A stretch of 59,204 bases of DNA, taken from positions 1-59,204 of the forward strand of contig CAJAUT010000023.1 in assembly GCA_903945195.1 (NCBI GenBank). Reading direction: 5' to 3'. Positions 42,035 through 50,895 of the stretch are shown one piece after another; the stretch's first letter is position 1; each line of letters starts with the position of its first letter. A program made the position numbers and the translations under genes. The stretch is from an uncultured bacterium. Its GTDB lineage: Bacteria; Patescibacteriota; Microgenomatia; UBA1400; UBA12108. The notes under the pieces were generated by a model. It saw only the letters and a program-made list of their open reading frames with translations, was not told where the DNA came from and made no database searches.

Positions 42035-43183
42035 TTACTCTACCGCCTCTTTGATAAATAGAGAGCTGAGCGGGAAGAAGGACACTACGATAAATGCAAC
42101 AGGAAGAGAATAGACTGCCACAGCGCCAATCATGGGGTTGAGTGGGACTAGTGCTAATCTGCGTATCATTCCGACAGAAGATAGTACTGTTGCACGATGT
42201 AAGGATTTGATGTGTTTGTTGGCGATACTACTGATATATGTGGCCCTGGTATATCCTATGCCACCACCTATGGTGATTAAAATAATCAAACTAAGATAAC
42301 TTGGATAGATTGCAGCCAGGATAAATGCTAGAGTAACTAGAATGGCGCTGTTTTTAAGATATGCTTTTCCCTCTCCTAGAAACCTCTCAAAAAATTTAAA
42401 GTTCGAAGAAACGGTAATTTCTGAAAGTAATAAAAGAGCGTGAGCAAGTCCAAAATAGATGATGGGGATACCCAGGTCCTTCATAAAGGGCTGGTAAAAC
42501 CACACGACAAAATAGGCTGCAGAAGAGACTACGACAGAGTCAAAAGCTAGCGTGCGGATAACTGCGTTGTGCCTCATCTCATAGAAACCTTGCTTGATGA
42601 TATCTAGATAATGAGTAGTCTGTGAGTCTGAGTGGATTTTGGGCTCAGGTATGGACCAAGCAAGAGCACTAGCAATGAGCATGGGGATAGCGGTCATGTA
42701 CTGGGGAGCATTGAGTCCCAGGTAAGAAGAAATCACACTACCAATAGGCGCAGCTATCATCATGCCTGAGAGCATGATTGCATCTGCCCTACCCATGATT
42801 TTTTTACTCTCTGCCTCACGACCTTGGCTTTTGATGGTGTCGTAGAGCAGGGCTTGGTCTGCCCCAGAATTTAGCGCATAACCAAGTGCAAAAAGCAGCT
42901 CTGCAATCAAAAAGATGGTAAATGAAGGGAAGCTCCCATAAATGAGGGTCGCAAGGGCGATAGTGGCAGAACCAAGCATGAGACTATGCTTACGACCTAT
43001 CTTGTCTGCAACAGCGCCTGTTGGAACTTCTAGAATAAATACCCAAATACTAAACCATGACTGTAAGATTTGGACTTGAAAAAGTGAGATGCCGCCCCAA
43101 TCTGTAAAAAACGGGACAAGTACCGCAGAAAAGAACGCAAAGTTTTTGAAAAATGCGTATAAGTAATTTTTATTGATTGGGTT
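42035..43183 (-). CDS. major facilitator superfamily transporter, N-terminus disturbed
   Basis: An MFS permease of about 380 residues. Coding similarity starts well before the ATG at 42979: NYLYAFFKNFAFFSAVLVPFF is the first helix, and GAVADKIGRKHSLMLGS is the conserved loop motif A between helices 2 and 3. No ATG, GTG or TTG occurs at the start of this stretch. An in-frame TAG at 43187-43189 separates it from an ATG at 43205-43207 (MKLQKW). Either the gene is damaged by this stop, or it starts at an unusual codon. The C-terminal part is normal, with 10-11 helices. The substrate is unknown. Confidence 0.7.
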   Translation of the reverse strand, partial: NPINKNYLYAFFKNFAFFSAVLVPFFTDWGGISLFQVQILQSWFSIWVFILEVPTGAVADKIGRKHSLMLGSATIALATLIYGSFPSFTIFLIAELLFALGYALNSGADQALLYDTIKSQGREAESKKIMGRADAIMLSGMMIAAPIGSVISSYLGLNAPQYMTAIPMLIASALAWSIPEPKIHSDSQTTHYLDIIKQGFYEMRHNAVIRTLAFDSVVVSSAAYFVVWFYQPFMKDLGIPIIYFGLAHALLLLSEITVSSNFKFFERFLGEGKAYLKNSAILVTLAFILAAIYPSYLSLIILITIGGGIGYTRATYISSIANKHIKSLHRATVLSSVGMIRRLALVPLNPMIGAVAVYSLPVAFIVVSFFPLSSLFIKEAVE

Positions 43184-43213
43184 TGCCTACCATTTTTGCA
43201 GTTTCATCAGATG

Positions 43214-43219
43214 ATTATA
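43214..43219 (-). promoter_or_regulatory. -10 element of the MFS gene
   Basis: TATAAT on the minus strand, seven bases before the ATG at 43205-43207. This implies a leaderless transcript. No clear -35 is seen. Confidence 0.4.
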
Positions 43220-43227
43220 CCTATATT

Positions 43228-43256
43228 TTGCGTACAATTATTTTTTATGATATTAT
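43228..43256 (+). promoter_or_regulatory. promoter of the PAS-protein gene
   Basis: TTGCGT (43228-43233), a 17-nt spacer, TATTAT (43251-43256). The start would fall at or next to the ATG at 43263, so the mRNA is probably leaderless. Confidence 0.55.
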
Positions 43257-43262
43257 TTTTGT

Positions 43263-43799
43263 ATGGATACCAAGAATACAAAAGACACGAATGAACTATA
43301 TAATCTAGTAATTGATGCGCTGGAAGATGGTGTCTGGGATTGGGACGTACCTACGGGACAAGCATACTTTACTCCTAGATACTTTGAAATGCTCGGGTTT
43401 GAAGACAATGAATTCCCCGCAACCTATAATCAATGGATCACAATGGTTTTTCCAGATGACAAAGACCGTATAGAAGCTGAACTACAGGCAGGAGTAGCAT
43501 CTGGAAAGAAATTTGTGGTGGATGTACGACTAAAGAGAAAAGATGGGACCTACGGATGGTATTCTACGCACGGCAAGACGATAACTAAAAACATAGATGG
43601 ATCTGCCAAGCGAATGGTAGGTACACTAACAGATATTTCTGACATCAAAAATGCTGAGGCAGAACTTGAGAAATCTAGATTATTAATAGAAGAAAAATTC
43701 CAGGAAACTAATAAACTAAATGGGCTGACGGTGGACCGTGAATTAAAGATGGTCAAGATGAAAGAGCAGATCAAAGAGTTGGAGAGCAAGATCAAGTAG
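43263..43799 (+). CDS. PAS domain protein with C-terminal coiled coil
   Basis: A 178-residue soluble protein. A PAS3-like domain at about 10-130 (GVWDWDVPTGQAYFTPRYFEMLGF, then VDVRLKRKDGTYGWYSTHGK and the VGTLTDISDI end) is followed by a coiled coil of about 45 residues. No kinase, cyclase or DNA-binding output domain is present, so it may signal by dimerisation with a partner. It has a promoter of its own and lies divergent from the MFS gene and convergent with secA. Confidence 0.85.
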   Translation: MDTKNTKDTNELYNLVIDALEDGVWDWDVPTGQAYFTPRYFEMLGFEDNEFPATYNQWITMVFPDDKDRIEAELQAGVASGKKFVVDVRLKRKDGTYGWYSTHGKTITKNIDGSAKRMVGTLTDISDIKNAEAELEKSRLLIEEKFQETNKLNGLTVDRELKMVKMKEQIKELESKIK

Positions 43800-43826
43800 A
43801 TATAGCTATTTTTTGAAGTGATGGCC

Positions 43827-46520
43827 TCAACCGCGATGAGAAGGATCATTGATCATGCCACATTTTTTCCATTTCTTACCACTGCCGCAGGGACAGAGGT
43901 CGTTGCGACCGATGCGGACTTTGGAGTCTTCTACTTTCCCCTCTGATTTGATCACATCATTCCTTCGACTGCGCTCAGGACCTACGCCTTCGGCTTCGGC
44001 TTTGCGAAGTACTACTTTAGGCTGTGGTGCGGGTTGTGCCACTGGGTTTAAGCGATAAATCTTTTTGACTACTTCGCTTTCGACTGAGCCTATGAGTCTC
44101 TCAAACATGGCATAGGATTCTTTTTGGTACTCTACCAGTGGGTCGCGCTGGGCGTAGCCACGAAGACCTATACCGTCTCGCAGACTCTCCATATTGTCTA
44201 GGTGATCCATCCATTTTTCATCTAGCGTAGTGAGGTAGACATATTTTTCGATCTCGCGAGTCGTGGGTTCTCCGATGGATTTTTCTCTAGCATCATAGGT
44301 ATCACGAGCGATATCTTTTAATGACTTGATAATTGTTTCTGGGCTCTTGGTTTTACCTAGTTCTTTGACTAGGTGTGCACCTGAGGCATCGTCAAATGGG
44401 ATGATGGTGATAAATTCTTTGACTATTGCGTCGATTTCTTTAACACTTAAACCTTCAGTGATACGTGAGTTTACAAGTAACTCTATCTCTTCATTTATTA
44501 AATCCATCATGCGAGTACGCAGACTAGAGGAATCATTTTCTGCATCGGATAGCAACTTGTTTCTAAGCTGATAAATGACCTGCCTGTGCTTGTTCATGAC
44601 GTCGTCGTAGTCCACGACACGTTTGCGCATATCAAAGTAAAAACCTTCGACTTTGACCTGGGCAGACTCTAGAGCTTTAGAAACCATTGAGTGCTCTATG
44701 GCTTCGTCTTCGGGGATCTTGAGCATAGTCATGATGCCAGCGATTTTGTCACCGCCAAAGATGCGCATGAGATCGTCTTCTAGTGAGACATAAAACCTAG
44801 ATGATCCTGGGTCACCTTGGCGACCAGAACGACCACGTAGCTGATTGTCGATGCGGCGACTATCATGACGCTCGGTACCGATGACGTGGAGCCCACCAGC
44901 TTCTAAAACCTTTTTGTGAGCTATTTCCCAGTTTTTTTTATCCATGGTATTTTTGTCACCACCTAGGACGATGTCGACACCGCGACCGGCGATATTGGTA
45001 GCTACCGTGATACCACCGTATTTACCAGCGTTGGCGATGATAGAAGCCTCTTCTGTATGGTTTTTGGCGTTGAGGACGTTGTGGGGCAAGTTTTTACGTT
45101 TTAAATATTTAGAAATAATTTGGTTGTTGTCGATGGATTTGGTACCGATTAGCACTGGCTGCCCTTTAGCGTGGAGCGTCTCTACCTCTTTGACGATAGC
45201 AGCATACTTAGCACGAGTGGTCTTGTAGATAAAATCAGTATGATCCTTGCGCGCCACATCGCGGTGGGTAGGGATTACGGCGACATCGAGATTATAGATC
45301 TTTTTAAATTCCTCACCTTCCGTGCTAGCGGTACCTGTCATGCCTGAGAGATGTTCGTACATGCGGAAATAGTTTTGCAAAGAGATAGTGGCTAGCGTGC
45401 GAGATTCTTGTTGGACGTTTACACCTTCCTTGGCTTCGATAGCTTGATGGAGTCCGTCAGAGAACCTGCGGCCATACATCATACGACCAGTATGTTCGTC
45501 TACGATGATGACCTCGCCGTCTTTGACGACATAGTCACGATCGCGTTCAAAAAGGGTCGCAGCCTTTAGAGCTTGCTCGACGTGGTGGACAGATTCGTAA
45601 CTTTCCTCGTATAGATTTTTCACTCCGAGTCTCTGCTCTAGGCGGCGGATGCCGTAGTCTGTAAGCGTGGCAGTTTTTAGCTTTTCGTCGACGTCGTAGT
45701 CGGTATCTTTGGCTAAAGTGGTGACCATCTTGGCATACTCTGGATATTTGTCGGTGGAACCTGAGTCTGGGGCGGAGATGATTAGGGGGGTGCGAGCCTC
45801 GTCGATCAAAATAGAGTCGACTTCGTCGACTATGGCATAGTAGTGGCCGCGCTGGACCTTGTCACTGAGTCTGTGCACCATGTTGTCGCGTAGATAATCG
45901 AAGCCAAATTCGTTGTTGGTACCGTACGTTACGTCAGCTAAATAGCTTTCCTGGCGAGGGACGCGGCGAAAATGTTTGAGCCGCTCATCATCTTCCCCTG
46001 GTTCTTCGTGCTTGAGATCTAGGAGGCCACCTGGCTGGTCGCCCATACCAGAATAGATCACTCCGACATTTAAACCAAGTAGTAGATGAGCACGACCATA
46101 CCAGCCGGCGTCGCGCCTGGCTAGATAATCATTGACAGTCACGATGTGGACTCCTTTACCGGAGAGGGCGCGGATATAACTAGCTAGAGTCGCGGACAAA
46201 GTCTTACCTTCACCTGTCTTTTGCTCAGCGATGCGACCATTGTAGAGAGATAGGGCGGCAAGGAGCTGTACATCGTAGGCACGCTCCCCTGTGACGCGGC
46301 GGATGGACTCGCGGATAGTGGCCAGGGCTTCTGGCAAGATATCATCCAGTGTTTCACCACCGGCGAGTCTTTTTTTGAACTCGGCGGTCTTGCCTGGAAG
46401 TTCTTTGTCTTTGAGTTTTTTGATAGATTCTTCAAAGGCATTTACCTTGGCTACGACCGGAGTAAATTTGTCTAGTTGCCTGGAGTTGCCATCAAATAGT
46501 TTGGACAAGAAATTTAGCAT
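43827..46520 (-). CDS. secA: preprotein translocase ATPase SecA
   Basis: An 897-residue SecA. It has the DEAD-type motor with QKTGEGKTLSATL (Walker A) and DEVDSILIDEARTPL, the preprotein crosslinking domain, the second motor domain (TNIAGRGVDIVLGG, RGRSGRQGDPGSSRFYVSLED), helical wing and scaffold regions, and a C-terminal zinc site CPCGSGKKWKKCG. It drives secretion through SecYEG, which the many secreted proteins of this window need. The linker before the zinc site contains a repeat-derived insert, GPERSRRND (43962-43979). Confidence 0.97.
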   Translation of the reverse strand: MLNFLSKLFDGNSRQLDKFTPVVAKVNAFEESIKKLKDKELPGKTAEFKKRLAGGETLDDILPEALATIRESIRRVTGERAYDVQLLAALSLYNGRIAEQKTGEGKTLSATLASYIRALSGKGVHIVTVNDYLARRDAGWYGRAHLLLGLNVGVIYSGMGDQPGGLLDLKHEEPGEDDERLKHFRRVPRQESYLADVTYGTNNEFGFDYLRDNMVHRLSDKVQRGHYYAIVDEVDSILIDEARTPLIISAPDSGSTDKYPEYAKMVTTLAKDTDYDVDEKLKTATLTDYGIRRLEQRLGVKNLYEESYESVHHVEQALKAATLFERDRDYVVKDGEVIIVDEHTGRMMYGRRFSDGLHQAIEAKEGVNVQQESRTLATISLQNYFRMYEHLSGMTGTASTEGEEFKKIYNLDVAVIPTHRDVARKDHTDFIYKTTRAKYAAIVKEVETLHAKGQPVLIGTKSIDNNQIISKYLKRKNLPHNVLNAKNHTEEASIIANAGKYGGITVATNIAGRGVDIVLGGDKNTMDKKNWEIAHKKVLEAGGLHVIGTERHDSRRIDNQLRGRSGRQGDPGSSRFYVSLEDDLMRIFGGDKIAGIMTMLKIPEDEAIEHSMVSKALESAQVKVEGFYFDMRKRVVDYDDVMNKHRQVIYQLRNKLLSDAENDSSSLRTRMMDLINEEIELLVNSRITEGLSVKEIDAIVKEFITIIPFDDASGAHLVKELGKTKSPETIIKSLKDIARDTYDAREKSIGEPTTREIEKYVYLTTLDEKWMDHLDNMESLRDGIGLRGYAQRDPLVEYQKESYAMFERLIGSVESEVVKKIYRLNPVAQPAPQPKVVLRKAEAEGVGPERSRRNDVIKSEGKVEDSKVRIGRNDLCPCGSGKKWKKCGMINDPSHRG
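43962..43979. repeat. repeat-like insert in the secA linker
   Basis: CCTTCGACTGCGCTCAGG, a motif I know as part of dispersed repeats in other bacterial genomes, where it often codes PERSRR. It lies in the flexible SecA C-terminal linker. Confidence 0.5.
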
Positions 46521-46556
46521 GGCAATAATTGTAGCACGGCTAGAGAGAAGATGGCT

Positions 46557-47402
46557 TTAATAACAGCTACTATAGAGCTCAACTGGCACCTGATATTTTT
46601 GCATTTGAGCACATGAGGGGAGATCTTGACCAGCATACAACTCTTGCCAATGACCATCCTTCAACATGGCTATGATGTATCCTCCGCCTCTTCTACCTCT
46701 TGATTCTATGTTTGCAAAGTTACCAATTTGACCATTTATATTGATGATTGAATTTTGATATCTTAGATCTTTTAGAATTGGTTCTTGAATAGACTTTGTT
46801 GCTAAATATTTATCACTACAGGCGAGTGTGATAGTTTGAAACATTGTTGACTTGTCTTCCCCAGAACAATCTGAGTTGATCGTGAGCGTGCATTTATCGT
46901 CACCTTTTTCATACCCCAACACGTAGTCGTAAAATTGTTCGTCTGTGAGAGAGGAAGAAGAATTTGTTTTATTTAATTTATATCCATTTCCTGACATGAT
47001 CATCGTGGTCTTGGGACCAAAAATCTGCTTGGCTTTTTGAAACTCTTCTGACGAGGTCCCCTTACATAAATAATTGGCTGTGAGAGAGTATGCTTCTTGA
47101 ATAGAAATATCCAATTTTTCTTCAGATATCCACCAGATTTTTCCTGACTGTGTAAGCCAAGTATTAAATGGTTTGGTTTCTGATTTCATAAATTTTTCTA
47201 TGGAAGTAAAAATGTTTTTAAATTTGGGATCAATCTCGTCAAAGTTTATATAAAAATTTAGATCTTCGGTAGGATAATCTATTGCTAGTGGAGTAGGAGC
47301 AATGGAACTAGTGGGTTTACTCTGAAGTATTGGTGTGGTAAGTGAACCAATAATGACTGCACATATGAAAACTATGGTAGTTATAATGGCTGTTTTCTTC
47401 AC
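46557..47402 (-). CDS. membrane-anchored protein, unknown
   Basis: A 281-residue protein with an N-terminal membrane segment (AIITTIVFICAVIIGSL, about 4-21) and an extracellular domain of about 250 residues with six or more Cys (for example NYLCKGTSSEE, DDKCTLTINSDCSGED, CAQMQKYQVP), so disulphides may form. No family recognised. A Pro/Thr-rich spacer follows the anchor. It lies between the HAD gene and secA on the same strand. Confidence 0.7.
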   Translation of the reverse strand: MKKTAIITTIVFICAVIIGSLTTPILQSKPTSSIAPTPLAIDYPTEDLNFYINFDEIDPKFKNIFTSIEKFMKSETKPFNTWLTQSGKIWWISEEKLDISIQEAYSLTANYLCKGTSSEEFQKAKQIFGPKTTMIMSGNGYKLNKTNSSSSLTDEQFYDYVLGYEKGDDKCTLTINSDCSGEDKSTMFQTITLACSDKYLATKSIQEPILKDLRYQNSIININGQIGNFANIESRGRRGGGYIIAMLKDGHWQELYAGQDLPSCAQMQKYQVPVELYSSCY

Positions 47403-47418
47403 TTACTTAGTTTAACAG

Positions 47419-48045
47419 TTAAGTATTTTTTATGTAAGCTAATAATTGCTGGCTAACACTAGAAGGATCGGTATGGTCGAAAAGGAAAGTTTGCCAACCG
47501 CGAGACTTGGCGGCAGCCACATGCTTTGCACCATTTTCTACAAACAAAATTTCAGATGGTGGACAACTAACTTTTGACTCGGCAATCTCAAAGATCTTTT
47601 GCTCTGGTTTTTGAGAACCTACCACACTACTATCTACTATAGTCTCCCATCCCCAATCGATATGCAGATCCTTGCGAGCATAGGTTGCAGCTAAAAGCTT
47701 GGGATACATATTTGTAAGTAACCCAGTTTGATAGTTTTTTCTGGCATATTCTATTGTGGGCCAAATGGAAGGATTAGGTTCATAACGTGAGACAAAATCA
47801 TCAATCATGGAATAGTCGGCTGGGATTTTGAGACCTAATTCTTGGCGAAAAATCGGGACTAAAGTTTCAATGTCGCGGTCTATGCAAATCTCATCTTCAT
47901 ACTTGTCCCAAATTTCATTAAATTTTGGCTCTAATTCTTTTGTGACTCCAAGTCCCCTTTTCATCTCTTCCCATTTGTTACTACCGGAATAATCCTGGAT
48001 CACGACTCCGCCGACGTCGAAATAGATAAATGATATTTTGGACAT
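47419..48045 (-). CDS. HAD-family hydrolase
   Basis: A 208-residue HAD-like phosphohydrolase. The first motif is IYFDVGGVVIQ (nucleophile Asp; the second Asp of DxD is replaced by Gly as in many HAD hydrolases of the FMN or epoxide-hydrolase N-terminal type), the second motif region is TGLLTNM, then K in VGSQKPEQKIFEIA, and an LFVENGAKHVAAAKSRGWQTFLF closing block. The substrate cannot be told. It is divergent from the HTH gene. Confidence 0.83.
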   Translation of the reverse strand: MSKISFIYFDVGGVVIQDYSGSNKWEEMKRGLGVTKELEPKFNEIWDKYEDEICIDRDIETLVPIFRQELGLKIPADYSMIDDFVSRYEPNPSIWPTIEYARKNYQTGLLTNMYPKLLAATYARKDLHIDWGWETIVDSSVVGSQKPEQKIFEIAESKVSCPPSEILFVENGAKHVAAAKSRGWQTFLFDHTDPSSVSQQLLAYIKNT

Positions 48046-48068
48046 GAGGGAATTGTAACATTTTGGAA

Positions 48069-48093
48069 TTTGATATAGGTAAGATATATCAAA
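48069..48093. promoter_or_regulatory. inverted repeat (possible operator) upstream of the HTH gene
   Basis: TTTGATATA (48069-48077), a 7-nt spacer, TATATCAAA (48085-48093): 9 of 9 matching arms, about 30 bp before the ATG. Spacing suits an XRE-type dimer, perhaps the gene's own product. Confidence 0.5.
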
Positions 48094-48122
48094 CGTGATA
48101 CTATATATGATATCATCATCCT

Positions 48123-48410
48123 ATGAAGAAAAATAATCTCGGCACCACCCTCGAAGAGTACCTAGAGGAACAACTTAGGGATCCTGAATTTAAAAAGATT
48201 TGGGAGGCGGGCGAGGCTGATTACCAGATAGCGAGACAAATGATAAAGGCAAGAATCGAAAAGAAAATGAGTCAACGAGAACTGGCAAAAAGGGCAAAAA
48301 CTAGCCAAGCAAACATCTCAAACTTAGAGGGAATGAACTACAATCCGAGCTTGGCATTTTTAAAACGCATCAGTGGAGCACTAGGAATTAAGTTTCAATT
48401 ATCTATTTAA
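48123..48410 (+). CDS. XRE-family regulator, HigA-like antitoxin without an adjacent toxin
   Basis: A 95-residue protein. An N-terminal EYLEEQLRDPEFKKIWEAGEADYQIARQMIKARI segment is typical of HigA-type antitoxins, followed by an XRE helix-turn-helix (MSQRELAKRAKTSQANISNLEGMNYNPSLAFLKRISGAL). Such genes usually pair with a RelE-like toxin. Here the neighbours are a HAD hydrolase and serS, with an 8-bp overlap to serS at the 3' end, so no toxin is visible. It could be an orphan repressor. Confidence 0.85.
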   Translation: MKKNNLGTTLEEYLEEQLRDPEFKKIWEAGEADYQIARQMIKARIEKKMSQRELAKRAKTSQANISNLEGMNYNPSLAFLKRISGALGIKFQLSI

Positions 48411-49635
48411 CTGGAATAACTTCTTTTTCCATCCATTTTTGCAGGACCTGGGGAATCGTAATACTACCATCTTCGTTTTGATAGTTTTCGTATATCGCTA
48501 TCATGGCGCGACCTAGTGCAAGAGCCGTACCATTTAGAGTATGTAGACAATGGTTTTCGTTTTTGATTTTGACTTTGATGCCGAGCCGGCGAGCTTGGAA
48601 ATCTGTAGTGTTGCTGGTACTTGTGACTTCGCGATATTTAGCTTGGGAAGGCATCCAAGCTTCGATGTCGTACTTGCGACTAGCTGCATTGCCTAGATCC
48701 CCCGTGGCTTGTTTGATGAGCTGATATGGAATCTCTAGCTCCTGCCAAATTTCTTCTTCTATCTCGCGTAGTTCTTCGTGGATTTTGTCACTTTCTGAGG
48801 GTAGTGCAAAGACTACCATCTCGATCTTGCGGAACTCGTGGACACGTAGGATGCCGCGGACATCTTTGCCGTAGCTACCTTTTTCGTAGCGGTAGCAGTA
48901 TGAATAGCCGGCGTACTTGAGAGGTAGATCAAATTCATTAAAAGTGGTGTCGGCATGTTGACCTACTAGCGTAATCTCGGCCGTACCAATTAAATCTAGA
49001 TCTTCACCTTCGATATGATAAATTTGTCTTTCTTTGTCGGAACGAGCTTGGAAGCCGCAACCTATGACACTTTTTTCATTTGCTACATTTGGGGTGATGA
49101 CTGGGGTGAACCCCTTTTTTGCTAGTTTCATCATGGCGTACTGCATGAGTGCAAATTCTAGGAGTGCCCCGTCGCCTTTGATGTAGTAAAAACCGGACTG
49201 GGCGACCTTGGTGCCATTTGGCATATCTATGGTGCCGGTAAGGAGACCTAGATCTAGATGGTCGCGAACGGGAAAACTGAACTCTTTGGGTTTACCTACC
49301 TGCTTGATCACCTCATTGTCTTCTTCTTTGCCTACTTTGACATCGGGGGCGGAAGGGTTTGGGACTTTTAGCATCAAGTCGTTAAAAGTATTTGTGACAA
49401 TATTTAGATTTTCTTCGATGGTTTTGAGTTCTATTTTTAGAGCGCGACCTTCTTCGATTTGATCACGACCTAGCTTGTTTTTCTTGGCTCTAATTGCTTC
49501 TACTTCACCAATTAGTTTGCGACGCTCTATATCTACCTCGATGATTTTGTCTACCACACTGCCATCAAAACCTTTGTCAAAGGTGGCCTTTGTGACAGAT
49601 TCTTTATTATCGCGAATGAACTGGATATCTAACAT
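48403..49635 (-). CDS. serS: seryl-tRNA synthetase
   Basis: A 410-residue class II synthetase. An N-terminal coiled-coil tRNA-binding arm (about 25-110) is followed by the catalytic core with TGTIDM, the motif 2 region YAGYSYCYRYEKGSYGKDVRGILRVHEFRK, and motif 3 NGTALALGRAMIAIYENYQ. It charges tRNA-Ser. The ATG is four nucleotides downstream of the nudix stop, so it belongs to the greA operon. Confidence 0.96.
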   Translation of the reverse strand: MLDIQFIRDNKESVTKATFDKGFDGSVVDKIIEVDIERRKLIGEVEAIRAKKNKLGRDQIEEGRALKIELKTIEENLNIVTNTFNDLMLKVPNPSAPDVKVGKEEDNEVIKQVGKPKEFSFPVRDHLDLGLLTGTIDMPNGTKVAQSGFYYIKGDGALLEFALMQYAMMKLAKKGFTPVITPNVANEKSVIGCGFQARSDKERQIYHIEGEDLDLIGTAEITLVGQHADTTFNEFDLPLKYAGYSYCYRYEKGSYGKDVRGILRVHEFRKIEMVVFALPSESDKIHEELREIEEEIWQELEIPYQLIKQATGDLGNAASRKYDIEAWMPSQAKYREVTSTSNTTDFQARRLGIKVKIKNENHCLHTLNGTALALGRAMIAIYENYQNEDGSITIPQVLQKWMEKEVIPVK

Positions 49636-49639
49636 ATTT

Positions 49640-50110
49640 TTATATTATCTCATGTTTGGCAAGAAGCTCAAAGGCTTCTTGTACTGCAGGCAGCGTAAGT
49701 GGGAGACAGTCTAGGATCCTAGCTTCCTCTAGGGTGTACCAGCCGTATGCTGAGGTCTCCCAGTCTGGGTCGTGAGACAGGTCTGGGACTTGGTCACCGA
49801 TAGTGACTAAGTATGAGATGAGGATGACTTGGGTATCCATTTTTTCATCGCTTTCGCTTGAGTACCAGATACTGGTTTTGACGATTGGGTAGGGATGAAT
49901 GATGGTGGCTTTGACGTGGAGTTCCTCGTACATTTCCCGTACCACTGCTTGTTCCATGGTCTCGCCAAAGTCGACTCCACCACCGGCGATCTGCCATTTG
50001 TGGTGCCAGGCAGACACTCCAGGTGCGTGACGCTGTGTGAGTAAGACCTTTTTGCCATCACTTGAGACTGGGATGCCTAGGGCAGCTACGATAATCTTTT
50101 GCTTGGTCAT
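49640..50110 (-). CDS. NUDIX hydrolase
   Basis: A 156-residue Nudix protein with the catalytic box GGGVDFGETMEQAVVREMYEEL (GX5EX7REUXEEXGU form). A LTQRHAPGVSAWHHKWQIAG lead-in resembles nucleotide-pool or ADP-sugar hydrolases, but substrate is not predictable. The ATG overlaps the Nif3-like stop (ATGA). Confidence 0.85.
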   Translation of the reverse strand: MTKQKIIVAALGIPVSSDGKKVLLTQRHAPGVSAWHHKWQIAGGGVDFGETMEQAVVREMYEELHVKATIIHPYPIVKTSIWYSSESDEKMDTQVILISYLVTIGDQVPDLSHDPDWETSAYGWYTLEEARILDCLPLTLPAVQEAFELLAKHEII

Positions 50111-50895
50111 AAACTATTTGGGATGTCGATAAATTCTACTTCGAGCTTGTCACCAAAGTGAGATTTGATAACCTTACCTAGTTCTTGGACGCCATAGACT
50201 TCTGTGGCGTAGTGACCACAAGCAAAGTAGTTGTACCCTACCCCTTTAGCTTGGGCGATGTTGGGCTCTATGATCTCACCTGTGATATGCGCATCAATTT
50301 TTTTATCTATGATTTCAAAGAGCTCCCTGTCATAAGGCTTAGCACCACCTGTACACACGCCGATTCTAATTACCAACTCTGGACCACCATAAACTGAGAA
50401 AACGTCGTGCGAAGTAAGATCTGCTAGCTTTATAGCTAGTTCAGTTGCTAGAATTGGTTTTTTAAATTCTGCGACATATCCTAATTCATCGTAGTAAGTT
50501 TCCCCCGTCATTACAGCGCCTAGTTCTTTGATCATGACTGCGTTGTTGCCAATGATCTTGTGAGCATCTAGGGCATAGTGATACCCAGCAACTGTTAAAT
50601 TGTTGTCAAAAATATATTTGAGATCTTGTTGTAGACCTTTGTGTATACGAGACGAAACAAGATTGTGATTTGTGAGATCTAAGCCGTGATGTGTGAGGCA
50701 AAAATCAGCACTTGAGGCTACACTTTCTACAAGAAAATCGTGGGTCAGAGAGACGCCAAGAGCAATTTTATTTACTTCATTTTTGCCGTGGATTTGGACA
50801 CCATTACTATATATATCTTTGAGCCGAGCTTTAGAAATTAGATCTTCGCCGATTGTTTTTTCAATGAATGTTATTAGATCATCTCTTTTGATCAT
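50107..50895 (-). CDS. Nif3-like dinuclear metal-centre protein (GTP cyclohydrolase 1 type 2 / YbgI family)
   Basis: A 262-residue Nif3/DUF34-family protein. The metal ligands are visible: LTHHGLD with the HH pair, a later YHYALD and a C-terminal YFACGHYATEVYGVQELG with GH and the Glu. The family binds two metal ions. The biochemical role is not established and the name GTP cyclohydrolase is doubtful. It is translationally coupled to lysS (ATGA overlap). Confidence 0.9.
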   Translation of the reverse strand: MIKRDDLITFIEKTIGEDLISKARLKDIYSNGVQIHGKNEVNKIALGVSLTHDFLVESVASSADFCLTHHGLDLTNHNLVSSRIHKGLQQDLKYIFDNNLTVAGYHYALDAHKIIGNNAVMIKELGAVMTGETYYDELGYVAEFKKPILATELAIKLADLTSHDVFSVYGGPELVIRIGVCTGGAKPYDRELFEIIDKKIDAHITGEIIEPNIAQAKGVGYNYFACGHYATEVYGVQELGKVIKSHFGDKLEVEFIDIPNSL

